Origin: Cichorium intybus
Taxonomy: Eukaryota > Streptophyta > Magnoliopsida > Asterales > Asteraceae
Direction: 5' to 3'
Assembly (NCBI GenBank): GCA_023525715.1
Contig: CM042012.1
Coordinates: forward strand, 62,245,705-62,309,704
Length of the DNA stretch: 64,000 bases
In this document: in pieces, positions 21,756 to 32,923 of the stretch
Layout of the letters: every line of letters begins with the position of its first letter
Numbering within the stretch: the first letter of the stretch is position 1
The notes under the pieces: model-generated
What the model was told of the DNA's origin: nothing
What the model saw: only the letters and a program-made list of their open reading frames with translations
Database searches by the model: none
Made by a program: the position numbers and the translations under genes

Positions 21756-23536
21756 CTATGGAATCTGAGTTCATATGAGAAAACAAGAGCTAAAAAGGTG
21801 TCTCTAACCACAAAGAGGAAAGTCGTTTTTATAATAAACGAGTGATAGGGTTTTGTCTAGGGTTAGCCGCCATGGGTTATAGGGTTGTCGTGTTTGGTTT
21901 CTTTAGGAACAAGTCATGAATTAATGAGGAATCGATGGTTTCCAAACTGACAAAATTATTCAGTTTTACCAGCCAAGGGCTCTGCCCCTGGAACCCTACT
22001 TGGGGAGTTGTCCCTAGACCCAGCCAAAAGGGCGCTGCCCCTTTGGAAACCCCGAACCCGGGGGCAGCAGGGCGCTGCCTCCGAACCCCGACTTGTCGTC
22101 AAACCGGCTATTTATTCGATCTTATACATGCGTGCACTCCGCACATACCCGAACATATATTAGAGTACAAACTAAATAGCCCCTTAGCTCACATGTTAGC
22201 TCCAATTACATAAACTGACTTTGTGACACTAAAATCACTAACAAAATAGAATTATGGTTTTCAACGAATAATTCTTATTCGATAATAAATAGTTAGCACG
22301 GGACACATAATAAGACCACTTAGATCAAAATAGCATTCACAGAGCAAATGCATGTGAGGGAGGAATGCCCGCATTAAGATTTAAATAAATAGTTTATCTT
22401 TGACGATCCAATTCTATAATTTTGAATTTTGGGATTAGGGAGAGTGTGTGGTGTAAGAAACATGAACGTTGTTTTAGCAAATTGAGTCTTAAGTTTTGAC
22501 ACTCCACAGTACACATGTCTTGAATTTAATCAATTTATATTAATGGTCAAATGAATGTTGGTGCGAACGTTCATTTTAAAACTGCTCATGTTAAGATAGT
22601 TTTATGAAAAAAATTCAACAAAGAAGCTTATTAATCTTTCTAGCTACAGCCGTATAACTGTAAGGGTCAAAAAAATGAATATAGAATAAACAATTCATCT
22701 TACACATCATTTTTATGCGAATAGTAATAAAACAAATATTCTTCAAATACATCCACTTAAAATAGAAATTTGAATGTCAATCTTTTTACATTATACACAA
22801 AGTAGAAAAGATTTGAATAAGGACATAAACATTGATTATAAATACCGACTGATAAGTAAACAAATGAATTAGAATTTTAAATTCACTAAATTGATCATAA
22901 TTATGTTCTGAGAACTCAGCATAGAAACTCTTCCATTTTTAATAAACCTTTTAGACCAAAGGAGTATATGCTCAGGTAGAAAAAGTCTTAGACCAAAGGA
23001 ATATCTTCCATTCTTCCAAGCCACTGGATTAGATATAAGGCTTATTTGACATCAGTTATCCATAGAAAAAAAAAACTGTATGCATTCCTTTTCAAATTAA
23101 ACATGAACAAAGAACAAATATACTTTAGATTTGATGTTCAAGAATAAAACATAGATATAAATTTTAACATAAGAGTGGTCGATCGAAACAAAAAAACTAC
23201 CCACACACGGACATACACATACAGATACATAGAAACACAGAAAAATACAGACACACACAACCACACAAACATGGAGACATGTACACGGACACTTCCACAC
23301 ATACACAGTTTAGAAAGTTCGTTGCTATACTTTTAGGACCAAATTAGGTAAGTTACATACGAACTATGAACGAATTTTGATAAAAATGTAGCTCTGTAGA
23401 AAAATAATAAAAATATCAAGTTAACACATATTAATTAAAGTACATTGTTATTTCTAGAAAATTTTAGAAAGTGCATTGATATTCCTAGAAAAGTTTAAAA
23501 AGTACATTGTTATTGCCAACAATTTGAAAGTATGTT
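21756..23536. other. Unassigned intergenic DNA with a GC-rich hairpin block
   Basis: 21761-22220 holds a GC-rich block (21970-22100) of imperfect repeats around gggcgctgcccc that can fold as hairpins, between otherwise AT-rich DNA. 23180-23305 is an ACA-rich imperfect microsatellite. 23430-23520 has three diverged copies of a short agtacattgttatt unit. A segment at 23308-23346 (cagtttagaaagtt .. ggaccaaatt) recurs at 24796-24835, beyond the hAT insertion. No gene is visible. Confidence 0.5.
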
Positions 23537-24775
23537 CAGGCCTGGCCCAAGGGAAGTTCAATTGGTGCAATTGAACACGGCCCATAATCTACTAGGGGCC
23601 CATAATTTTAAAGTCCTATAATTCATACTTATATTAGGTCGGCCCAACTTCCAACTCCATACCCTAGCTGAATGTGAAATCCTAAATCTAAGAGCAGGAA
23701 TGAATCCTGATTGAAGCGTGAATGCCATAATCATTATTAGGTCACCCACCAATGTCGGTAATCGGTGCTTCAATATCTAAAAATCAGGAACGACGATTAA
23801 ATTTCTGCAACGGTAAATCCAATTCTCAAATATATGTTCAAGGTCCAAATGCGTCTTCAGTGTTTCTCTCTTTCTCGTTTTCTGATTCCATTAGCAATAA
23901 TCCAATCCGATTCTAATCGCTCATCATTCTTTTCCTCATCTTCTCTAACCGATATTGTTCCAAGTTCCAACTTCCAATCCCGATTGAAGCAGTGAAGCTG
24001 AGTAGCAAGTAGGAAGCCGACAAGGGACTGAAGGAATTTTTTGAAATTCTGCAATTGATTCACGGCATTAAGGTATACCGCATACGTTTTGCAGTTTTAA
24101 GATTTTCTGAAACTGAAACTTATTTTAAATTTCACGGTTTTTGACTTTTATGATTCTCTTCCTCTTCAGATTTGTTGCACTTTTTAGTTCCAATCGGCAA
24201 TCGATATCACTTTTCAGAATTTGCAAGTTTTGTGTTCATTAAAATGGATTTATCGCTTTTGCATTTTTTGTATGTGTTTTCATTAGTTTGATGAATAAAA
24301 TTATGAGAACATTGTAATTCAAAATTGAAATATAACATATTTTGACTTCAAGTGGTAGAGGTTTATGGCTAGTCAGCTAGAAGTATTCAGTCGTACATGG
24401 AATTTGGAGATGGTGTTGTCCGCATTAGTGGCATAGGTGTTAGTTGTGTGGTAGTAGATGGTGTGGTTGATGCCGGATGACCTCCAATGATATAATGAAG
24501 GAGGAGTTCGATCTCTTGTTAAGGAAATTCTTATGTCAACATACAAGAAAATATATCCATATTCATTCAGACGTTTGGTTTGCATCAAATACTTTCAATT
24601 TAAGACATTTTAACAAGTTTTTGTGTACCAATATCATTAAAAATACTTTCAATTTAAGTACATATTTAAGCTTTATAAATAAAGAATTTCAAACTTGTTG
24701 TATATTGTAGAATTTGCTTTGGAGCCTACATTTATCAAATTGCACAGGGCCTCCAAAATCTCTAGGTCGGCCCTG
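23537..24775. mobile_element. Non-autonomous hAT-type DNA transposon
   Basis: The ends are CAGGCCTGGCCC (23537-23548) and the complement of CAGGGCCGACCT (24764-24775), imperfect terminal inverted repeats of the CAGGGCCGGCCC type common in plant hAT elements. An identical 8-bp duplication AGTATGTT flanks them (23529-23536 and 24776-24783), the length diagnostic of hAT. The 1239-bp interior has no transposase ORF. It is AT-rich, with a pyrimidine-rich stretch near 23860-23950. Mobilisation would need a transposase in trans. Confidence 0.88.
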
Positions 24776-25361
24776 AGTATGTTCTTGTTTCTATAACAGT
24801 TTAGAAAGTTTGTTGCAATTTTTTAGGACCAAATTGGAAAAAGTACAATACCAAAGGTACAAAAATGTAATTTACTAATAGGTGATGAGAATTAAAAAGA
24901 GAAGCAAATAATAGAAAATTGCAATTTGTTAATGATTTCTCGTGACAGAAATTCCTTTTACAACGCATAACTCAAAATAACATAAATTCTTGACCATAGA
25001 ATGATCAACTCACCAAATGCACCTAATTTTGATACCATGATAAACTGTCCAAATTCTTAATGTTTAATACCTGCTCCTACAGTGCAAAAATGTGCTCTCG
25101 GTAATGTTTAATAACCTACTCCTTAATATCCTGTTACTATAGTTCAAAAATAAATTAAATTGCTATCTAATTGAAAATTTTCGCAATACAACACATCAAA
25201 AAGAAAAAGGTTTGTAATAAATATGTTGTAACAAAAAATGTAACTAGGATGCTATAATATAAAAATATATAAAAGTACATTGCTATAAATGGTAAGATTT
25301 TTGGAGGTTTAATAGTCAGATGATGAGTTATACCTTGTTTCTAATTTATTTTAATTATATT
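24776..25361. other. Unassigned AT-rich intergenic DNA
   Basis: It continues the sequence on the left side of the hAT insertion. No ORF, RNA gene or element end was recognised before the LTR of M at 25362. Confidence 0.5.
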
Positions 25362-26287
25362 TGTTGTATAAAATAAATCTAGAGTTCAAAATATTTCCAT
25401 GAATGAACACAAAAATATAAGAAGATTTAAATCCAAGAAGATCTTAAAATGACAAACACTTTCCATTGATAAATATTGAAAGTTTCAAACTTTTAATGAA
25501 AATGAAGAAATATGAAGAACACTTGAAAAAATGTGAAGAAATGCGTTCAAGATGATGAATGCAAATGGAATCTTCAAAAATTAATATTCAATTCTTCATA
25601 TGGGGAGCACATTTTTTGGAGAATCTCTGATGATTTTATATGGGTATATAATGGGAGAATGTTTCCAAAAAAGTTGGTAGACATAGGTAGTGGGGAGGTA
25701 TTTATAGGGTGTAAGAAAATGTCCACCAATAGGAGGGTGACATATGTCCTATAAAGGGGTTTGCTTAAATTCACATGGAATCTTGATGGGAAAGACTAAA
25801 GTGCACATGGAATAAAAGAATATTCTGTTAAGTTATTGAGGGGGTACTTAACTGCGTCAGAAAAGTGAGGTGGTAAGTCTTTGATCAATGATAAATGTGG
25901 GAATAGGGAAAATTTCTAAGGGGGCTGGCCACCATTTTCGTTCGTCTGATTAAAAATTTTCGCTTATCCTGATGAGATTTTCGCTTATCCTGATCCAAGA
26001 TTTTTGTTTATCCTAATGAGATATTCGCTTATCCTGATCTAAGAATTTCGCTTATCCTGATGAGATTTTCGCTTATCCTGATCTGACTTTTTGCTTATCC
26101 ATGGTCTGATTCATCACTTTTTCGCTAATTCCTTCGTTTTAGACAAAAGTAGACTTGTCTAGATTTTGTTAAGGGTTATTTTTCGCTAACGCTGATTAAT
26201 CGAAAACTTAACACATCTACTAAAATTAATTTTAATTTAATTCCTAAGTATTTTTCAATAAATGGTCACATAAATTAATTTTCAACA
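25362..26287 (-). repeat. 3' LTR of element M
   Basis: In sense orientation it starts TGTTGAAAATTAATT at 26287 and ends TTTATTTTATACAACA at 25362; 926 bp. A TATA box lies at 25706-25699. It contains an iteron cluster at 25955-26100. Confidence 0.82.
25955..26100 (-). repeat. Iteron cluster in the 3' LTR of M
   Basis: Seven imperfect 21-23 bp repeats with the core ttcgcttatcctgat lie in direct orientation. An equivalent cluster lies at 30116-30255 in the other LTR. It is upstream of the TATA box in sense orientation, so it belongs to U3 and is a candidate enhancer array. Confidence 0.85.
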
Positions 26288-26299
26288 TTTTCCACCTAT
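26288..26299 (-). promoter_or_regulatory. Possible polypurine tract of M
   Basis: The minus strand reads ATAGGTGGAAAA directly before TGTTGAAAAT at the LTR start. The position and purine content fit a plus-strand primer. Confidence 0.6.
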
Positions 26300-26613
26300 G
26301 TGATATTTGGTGACAAAATATTACAAGGAATTGAATCCATTACTATATAGAAAATCTAATTAACTAAGAAGTTCGCACAAGATATATTAATTAAAAAGAT
26401 AGAAAATAGAAAGAAAGATAGATCTTGAATGTGTATCAGCATGAAATAGATTTCAAAGTGTAAACACATTAAGATACAAAAATTTCGGTCATAAAGCAAT
26501 CAAAAATACAAAAGATCAAATGCCAACAACAATATGCTTCATCGAGTCCTGACACTTTCCAGGAAACTCGATCATGTCCTTCAACCTGATCACGAACGCA
26601 CGAACGCAAGATG

Positions 26614-28866
26614 CTATCTGAACCTGTCCAAGTACTCTTGTCTTTTGACTTTATGGGGCTCATCTAGAACTGTCAGCCGTTTGATCAGTTGTTGAATAAC
26701 GGTTGTTGGAAGTCTCTGTCTCTCATCTAGACGAAAGAACCTAGTTTCACCGTTGGCTACATACACTAAACCTCTATCTGGATATATCATGGGGAATCCA
26801 TGATCATGACCTTCGGCTGGAGTGAAGAAAGGATTAGGTTTGTGGATTTTGGCAAGTGTAAACCGGCTAAGTTCCAAGTCCAACGAGGAAAAATCTCTGA
26901 CCAATTCCATACAATAATAATGAAGACGATCGAAGCAATTTAAGTATGATGTGAATGCACTTCGGCTAGTAAAGTATAACAGGGGAATAAGATCATATTG
27001 GTTCATATTTGAAAATCTGCCTCTGAAAAACATACTCTTATTCATCAGAGCTTTTGACTTTGAAGGTAAAGAAAGGTTTACCATCATAGAGATTCATCCT
27101 TAGACTTTCAAGGCTGCGGATCTTTTTATCGGACCATACATCAGTCTGACTTAAGCCTTTCTCCTTGTAAAACTTCTTGAGTCGTATGGGGAGATGTCTG
27201 AATTGATCTACGTCAGTGTTTTTTTCCAATGCCCAGATGTTGAAACGAGAAGCATGAGGCAGTGAAGGAATATCCCACTGAGTTTGTTTGGCGACTGATG
27301 GCTTGGTTGAGTTGACCAGTTCGATAATATGAGGAGCAGTCATTCGTTCGTAAATCGTGATCGGAGTGAGTACTCGGCTTTTGACCAGATCTGAATTGAA
27401 GACATTAAACGTGATCAACGACTTGGGTTTTCGGAGTTTGGCTATATGGTTTTGTTCGGCTACTTCACGCTTTTCCTTTTCTATCCTGAGCATCTCTTCA
27501 ATCCCATATTCCTCAATAATTTACGCGTCTGTTAAGCGGGCTTGAGCATTGTATTTGTCGATTGGATTATTTATAAGCTCTTTAACCGTTTTGAACACTT
27601 GAGCTTCCTTGGCTGACATCACGTTTTGAGATTGAGGAGTAGGATGAGGTTGTCTTAGGGCTCGAGGAGAGCTTGTAGTACCTTTCCCTTTATTGGTTTG
27701 GGAAGTTTGAGATTGACTACCTCTAGTTTGGGGAGATGCTTGACGCACGGGACGAGTAATCATTTGTGCCTGAGGGTTGGGAGGCATTCATATTCGCGTA
27801 GAATTCGATTCTGCAAGTCTTTGATGATAAACTTCTTGATCAGGTTCCTGTTGTGAAGGAGCTTGAGAAGGAGGAGAAGGAATTGGATCTGAGGGAGGAG
27901 GGGAAGGATCCTGACTGGTTCAGATCTAGGAGGGGATAGATGTTTTTTGGGTGAGAAGGTTTCTCTGGAGGTCAGAAGTTGAAGCAATTCTTCTTTAAGT
28001 TTCTCTAAAGCTAACTTTAAGGCTTCTGTAACTTCTTTAACCAAGGATCTTGAATCTTGCGTTGTTTTTGTTTGGAGAGCCTTGGTAGATTTAGAAAGAG
28101 CCTTCACTTGTGTCGTGACTCCATTAAGTTGCTCCTATAGATAATCTCTAATTTGAACAATTGGGTCTACTACTAGTACTACATGTATGGGCGCTGCAGT
28201 AGGGCAAACTGTTTTCTACAAAATATCCAACTGGCTTTTCGACACTTCTTCCAGATTGGCAATTCGAGACTGATTATCAAGGATGTCTTCAGATTGATCT
28301 TTAATAGTTTGCTCGAGGGTTGCAATCTTGACGTTAGCTTGTTCCAGATATTTATCTTTTTCAACAATGAAGTCCTAGAATAGTTTTTCCATTTTTCCTA
28401 GATTGGACTTAACATCGTCTGAAAGTTGGGTGAAAGCTTTCTTCATGCTTGTCAAAATTTTGGTAGTTCCCTCAAACTATCTCTTCAACGCTTTCCAGAT
28501 GCGGTGAGGATTTCCTTTTTCCTCATCTGGTAGTTGAATCAAGATGTCATGGGGAATACCAGAAAGAAGTTCTTGCATGGATATTGCTTCGAGCCGATTT
28601 TTATTTTTCAGCGCCTCTGCATTTATTGTTGGAGGTGTCGCGCCAATCATCCGAGCAGTACCAGCGAGTACATCGGGTGGAGGAACATTGAAATTTATAA
28701 TAATATCTCGAGAGTGAATGCCGGTGGATATGTATTTCCAAATGTCACTTTCATGACCGGCAAGATAAAATTCCATTCGAGTCACCCATGACGAATATTC
28801 TCTAGGAATAAGAATAGGGGCTCCATTGGATCCACCAACACTATTTGCGACTGAAACAGAATACAT
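26614..28866 (-). pseudogene. gag-like fusion protein of element M, about 750 codons
   Basis: It starts MYSVSVANSVGG at 28866. The first 130 residues include PREYSSWVTRMEFYLAG, like the N-terminal domain of copia gag proteins. A region rich in heptad-like Leu/Glu/Lys follows (about 28460-27990, probable coiled coil), then a Pro/Gln/Ser-rich linker (about 27930-27640). After that comes a long C-terminal region (27600-26614, with TQWDIPSLPHASRFNIW and PKSLITFNVFNSDL) that I do not recognise. Frameshifts lie near 27930 and 27065, with several single stops (28477, 28378, 27521). No zinc knuckle and no catalytic motif was seen. Confidence 0.7.
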
Positions 28867-29450
28867 ATCGACTAAGTTTTGATTAGGAGTAAAGTTTGCC
28901 TTTTGAAAACAAGTAATACTTAAAACAAAGTTTGAAAAAGAGTGAGAAATAAAGAGTTTTTGAGAGAAACAAGTTTTGAAACCTTAGGAGTAAAAATTAT
29001 AGATTCAAGAAACTTAAATCTAAAATTTAAAAAATCTAAAAATAAAAAAACGTGAACAATGAGTAAGTAAAATTTGTTTTTGGTGTTTTTGGTTTTGATG
29101 AAGAACAAGAACAATAAATGAAAAGATTAACTTTCCCAAATTCCAAAAAGAAGCACCCAAATAAGGAAATATCAACTTTGTGAAAAATTTTCTTTTCTAG
29201 TGAAGAAGAAAACGTGAATAACAAAAGTTTAAGAAATATTTTTCCAAAAAGGTGATAGAGAAAAAAAAAGGAAGGAAAGTTGAAGAAAAAGTTGCTTGAA
29301 AGAGCTTCTTCTTCAAGAACTTGTTCTTGAAGAAAGAAATGGGTTTGAAGAACAAAACCCAAAAACTCTAAAAACAACAACAAAAATAAAGAAACGATTC
29401 AACACTTGTTTCTCAAAGATCTTATCAAGCTTTGTAAGAAGATTACACAA
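28867..29450 (-). other. 5' leader of element M
   Basis: This is purine-rich (A/G on the plus strand), untranslated sequence between PBS and ORF, with repeated aagaa runs. No independent gene. Confidence 0.55.
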
Positions 29451-29464
29451 GCTCTGATAGCAAT
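29451..29464 (-). promoter_or_regulatory. PBS-like site of M
   Basis: The minus strand reads ATTGCTATCAGAGC next to the LTR end. It resembles the initiator tRNA-Met site TGGTATCAGAGC with one G-to-C change at the second G. Confidence 0.65.
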
Positions 29465-30295
29465 TGTTAGATAAAATAAATCTAGAGTTCAATTTATTTC
29501 AATGAATGAACACAAAAATATAAGAAGAAGATTTAAATCCAAGAAGATCTTAAAATGACAAACATAATGCGGAATATTTAATAAAAACCATTCAATAGAA
29601 ATAAAGAAATGAGAAGAAAACATTTTCCACTGATAAATATTGAAAGCTTCAAACTTACAATGAAAAAGGAAGAAATATAAAGAACAAATGAAGAACACTT
29701 GAAGAAATATGAAGAAATGCGTTCAAGATGATGAATGCAAATGGAATCTTCAAAAAGTAATCTTTAATTCTTCATATGGGAGAGCACACTTTTGGACAAT
29801 CTCTGATGATTTTATGTGGGTGTATAATGGGATAATGTTTTCAAAAAGGTTGGTGGAAACATAGGTAGTGGGGAGGTATTTATAGGGTGTAAGAAAATGT
29901 CCACCAATAGGAGGGTGACATGTGTCCTATAAAGGAGTTTGCTAAAATGCACATGGAATCTTGATGGGAAAGACTAAAGTACACATGAAATTAAGGAATA
30001 TTCCGTTAAGTTATTGAGGGGGTACTTAATGGCGTCAGAAAAGTGAGGTGGTGAGTCTTTGATCAAGGATAAAGGTGGGAATGAGGAAAATTTCTGAGGG
30101 GGTTGGCCACCATTTTCGCTTGTCTGATCAGAAATTTTCGCTTATCCTGATCCAATATTTTCATTTATCCTACTGAGATTTTCGCTTATCCTGATATGAG
30201 AATTTTGCTTATCTTGATGAGATTTTCACTTATCCTGATCCGACTTTTCGCTTATCCATGGTCTGATTCATCACTTTTTCACTAATTCATGCATT
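29465..30295 (-). repeat. 5' LTR of element M, outer end lost
   Basis: It aligns with 25362-26160, including the TATA box (29884-29877) and iterons (30116-30255). Similarity stops near 30295, so the U3 outer end is missing. It carries one internal segment not in the partner (29565-29625). Confidence 0.78.
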
Positions 30296-30503
30296 TTAGA
30301 AAGCATTGTACTTAGAAATTCAATCAAGTTTTCATAAAATAATCGAAATAGTAACAAATGTTTATCGACCAAATTAATTGCTTTATCCGGAAGAACGATC
30401 ATTGTAGTCATAATGATGCAAAGAAATAACGCTTATTAATGACGTTTTACAATGTTATAAGGAAAGGAGGTGTTGAAAATAAATTTTGACTAAATTCGTG
30501 TAC
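30296..30503. other. Unassigned DNA, probable intron remnant next to the ClpC-like exon
   Basis: It continues past the splice donor of the ClpC-like fragment and has no coding similarity. Confidence 0.4.
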
Positions 30504-30722
30504 CTTGTGTATTGGTATGATAATGGTGCAGCACCAACTAATGCTTCATCAGTGTACCATAGCTTTTGGTGGTTCTCATAACGCTCATAAAGACCTTTCA
30601 AGATCTGTGTTGTGTCATCAACTATTGGCTCGGGTACCTTTATCGGCTGGAATTGTCTATCCAATGCTGGATCTTTCTCAATGTGCTCCCGGTTTTCATC
30701 AAATGTTGTTTCACCAATACAT
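30504..30722 (-). pseudogene. clpC-like: Exon fragment resembling the plastid Hsp100 chaperone ClpC
   Basis: Minus-strand translation gives EKDPALDRQFQPIKVPEP and TQILKGLYERYE, then LWYTDEALVGAA and LSYQYT. This matches the first AAA+ domain of ClpC, an ATP-dependent chaperone of the chloroplast Clp protease. About 72 residues are open without a stop. The match ends at acacaag|gtacac, a splice-donor consensus where homology to ClpC stops. The upstream edge (near 30722) lies by an AT-rich intron-like stretch. No other exon was found on either side. Substitutions at conserved places (GETTFDENRE where GATTLDEYRK is usual, and RQF for RRF) suggest a relaxed, non-functional copy captured as genomic DNA. 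Confidence 0.82.
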
Positions 30723-31509
30723 TATAACGATTCCTAATTCCTAATTACATTCATTATATAACTTATGTTCAATTTACATGCTAAAACATTTATAAACAAT
30801 ATTTTATCATTTCATTGGAGGCAATAGAAGAGCAAACTAATTTACATATGACAACCGGAAAGCAATGTTGATTTAAGAAGCTTTTAATAACTTTTGTTTT
30901 GTTTAAGCTGCTTTTAAAAAATTAAGCTTGTACTTAAGGTCAATAATCCAGCAAAAATAACGATTCAATGAACGAAGATCATGATATGAACATTCTACAA
31001 GAAAAATTAAGACAAATATCAATCAACATAGAAGGAGGGTATTCACGTCTTTTGTCACATATGCCTTTTTATAACTTGTATATGTAAAGGGAAGTGATTC
31101 GTACACAAAAACTTTTATCCATGCACAACAATTCATGCTTTAGAAATGTTGTACATTATGCATAAAAACTGTTAAATTGTTGTATATGCAGAAAAATAGT
31201 TGTGTACAGATCACTTCCCATATGTAAATTCCAAACCATGACCAATATCAATCATACTCCAATTGAAACCTCATTCTTCTTCCGAGTTTTCTCCATAATA
31301 CCATTCACAAGCCTTCAACTTAATGTTTTAGTAAGTACAAAATCCATCAAAGACTTTAAAAAATATATGCATATACAAAGAAGCATCCATGGTTGTTCCA
31401 ATACGTTCAATTTTCATTTTTATTTATACACGTAACACAAATGGAACGACATGAAGTGACTAATTTACCTTATGATGGCTATACAATATAAGATTGTCAA
31501 CATATCATC
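30723..31509. other. Unassigned AT-rich DNA
   Basis: No similarity to ClpC or to any element end was found up to the LTR of A at 31510. Confidence 0.5.
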
Positions 31510-31567
31510 TGTCCGACCCATTTCCTAACCAAGATGCTTATGCAAGTAAGTTGTTGTGTTTATTTGC
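31510..31567 (+). repeat. First 58 bp of the 5' LTR of A
   Basis: It matches the start of the 3' LTR at 56720. It ends with the TTTGC target site (31563-31567) where element B inserted, and continues at 45133. Confidence 0.88.
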
Positions 31568-32923
31568 TGTAACACCCAAAAATTTTCGCAAATTATTTGA
31601 ACTTTAAAAAAACAACTTTTATAAAAAGATGCTATGAGTTTACAAAAGATAAATATCCCAAACCAACTTATGACAAAAAAAACATAATTAAATACGGAAG
31701 CAAAATAATAATAATGTCCCAAAAATGGAAATTCTCCTAGTAGTGGCAATCCCGGTGCTCCAATCAAGCCCCAGCCTCCTTGATCTTGACACCTGAAAAA
31801 TGTTTAGGGAAACCGTAAGCAAAGCTTAGTGAATTCAAACACAAACATCATATCAATATTCACATTTACCATCCCTAATCCATTTTCAATTATAATTATA
31901 AAAACTAAGCAAAGAACGAATCATTGCTTATATAAAATAGGGCGGACTTGTAGGTTTGAGCCGCACCGGGTAAATCCCGTATCCTTTGGCCCCGATCCCC
32001 GCACCTCATAAAGAGTATAACGTTGGTGATCTTACCTAACTATCCCTCATAGTAATAATCAATTACATACAGTTCACATGTACGATTTTATAATAATAAT
32101 ATAGCATGTTTTAAATATTAATTCTAAACAATCACACACGAGCTAACAAGCAAACATAAACATTAATACAACGCTGTGAGAGAACTCACCTTGAGTGAGT
32201 GAGTAATAGATATGAGTCAATATAAGGCTACCAAGCTTGTGCAAACTTCAAGGCTTCACCTAAATAGAACTAAAGGTTAGAAGAGTGAAGTTGTGAAACT
32301 AAGAAATGAGAAAGGAGTAATCACAGCAAGGTCTCTAAAACAGTCATGCTGTTCGGGACTGAATTACTCCAAAATACACAACCTAAACATAGGCTTAAAT
32401 ACTTTTTCAAGAAACTACAATGGCTTAGGTTTCTAGAACCATAAGGAACTCCTCATAACTCCAAAGGATGTAAGAGATATGAATTTTACAAAAAGACATG
32501 TCACTGTAGTCTTTGGACGGACTGTCAGGTGGTGTTGGCCAATTTTACCCAACTTGTTGTTAGGATTAGCCTCAACCAAAAATCATAGGAACATTAGACA
32601 CAAAAATACAAGTCTCAGAGTTGGAATTGATTAAAAAGGGTTTCCCATGCTCTAGATATAAAAATCACAAGGTGGTCAATCACAGAATCAGCATAAGCTG
32701 ATGACTGTCCATTGATCTGGAGTGTGGGTCCATTCTAACCAAGTTATAATGAGAATTAATGACCCATCTTCTCCAGATATTAAATTAACTATGTACTGTA
32801 CATATGGGTATTTGGAATCACTCAGGATCATTTCCCAAACCCTAGTAATGATAAAAAACAAAATGACATATCACAGCACACCCGGATCAGACCTAACAGC
32901 AATGAAGCTGTTGTTACCCATAG
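31568..32923 (-). repeat. Inverted copy of the last 1.35 kb of the B LTR
   Basis: The reverse complement aligns with 37985-38366 joined to 44156-45127 of the 3' LTR (1354 bp against 1356 bp). The junction with the forward LTR segment is at 32921-32923, where TAG is shared by both partners (3-bp microhomology). The splice donor of the LTR lies here on the minus strand (32191-32184). Confidence 0.9.

Larger units (their letters stand above)
25362..30295 (-). mobile_element. Non-autonomous LTR element (M) with a gag-like fusion ORF
   Basis: Two related LTRs flank an internal region whose only coding sequence is one long minus-strand ORF (28866-26614). Left LTR (3' in sense): 25362-26287. Right LTR (5' in sense): from 29465 to about 30295, lacking about 130 bp of its outer end. 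A PBS-like sequence adjoins the right LTR. No protease, RT or integrase is present in the 3.2-kb internal region, so it depends on another element. The copia-like assignment rests on the PBS and gag N-terminus only. No TSD is visible because the right end is truncated. Confidence 0.78.

Noticed and set aside
21970..22100. Organelle DNA insertion
   Set aside because: GC-rich hairpins alone are not evidence; no plastid or mitochondrial gene was recognised.
23097..23306. Cys/Val-rich minus-strand ORF
   Set aside because: It is the translation of an imperfect ACA microsatellite, with no start context or family similarity.
24477..24710. Transposase fragment in the hAT element
   Set aside because: The short ORF has no hAT dimerisation or catalytic motif and is AT-rich random reading.
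25955..26100. CRISPR-like or origin iterons
   Set aside because: Repeats are adjacent and imperfect and recur in both LTRs of one element; this is a U3 repeat cluster.
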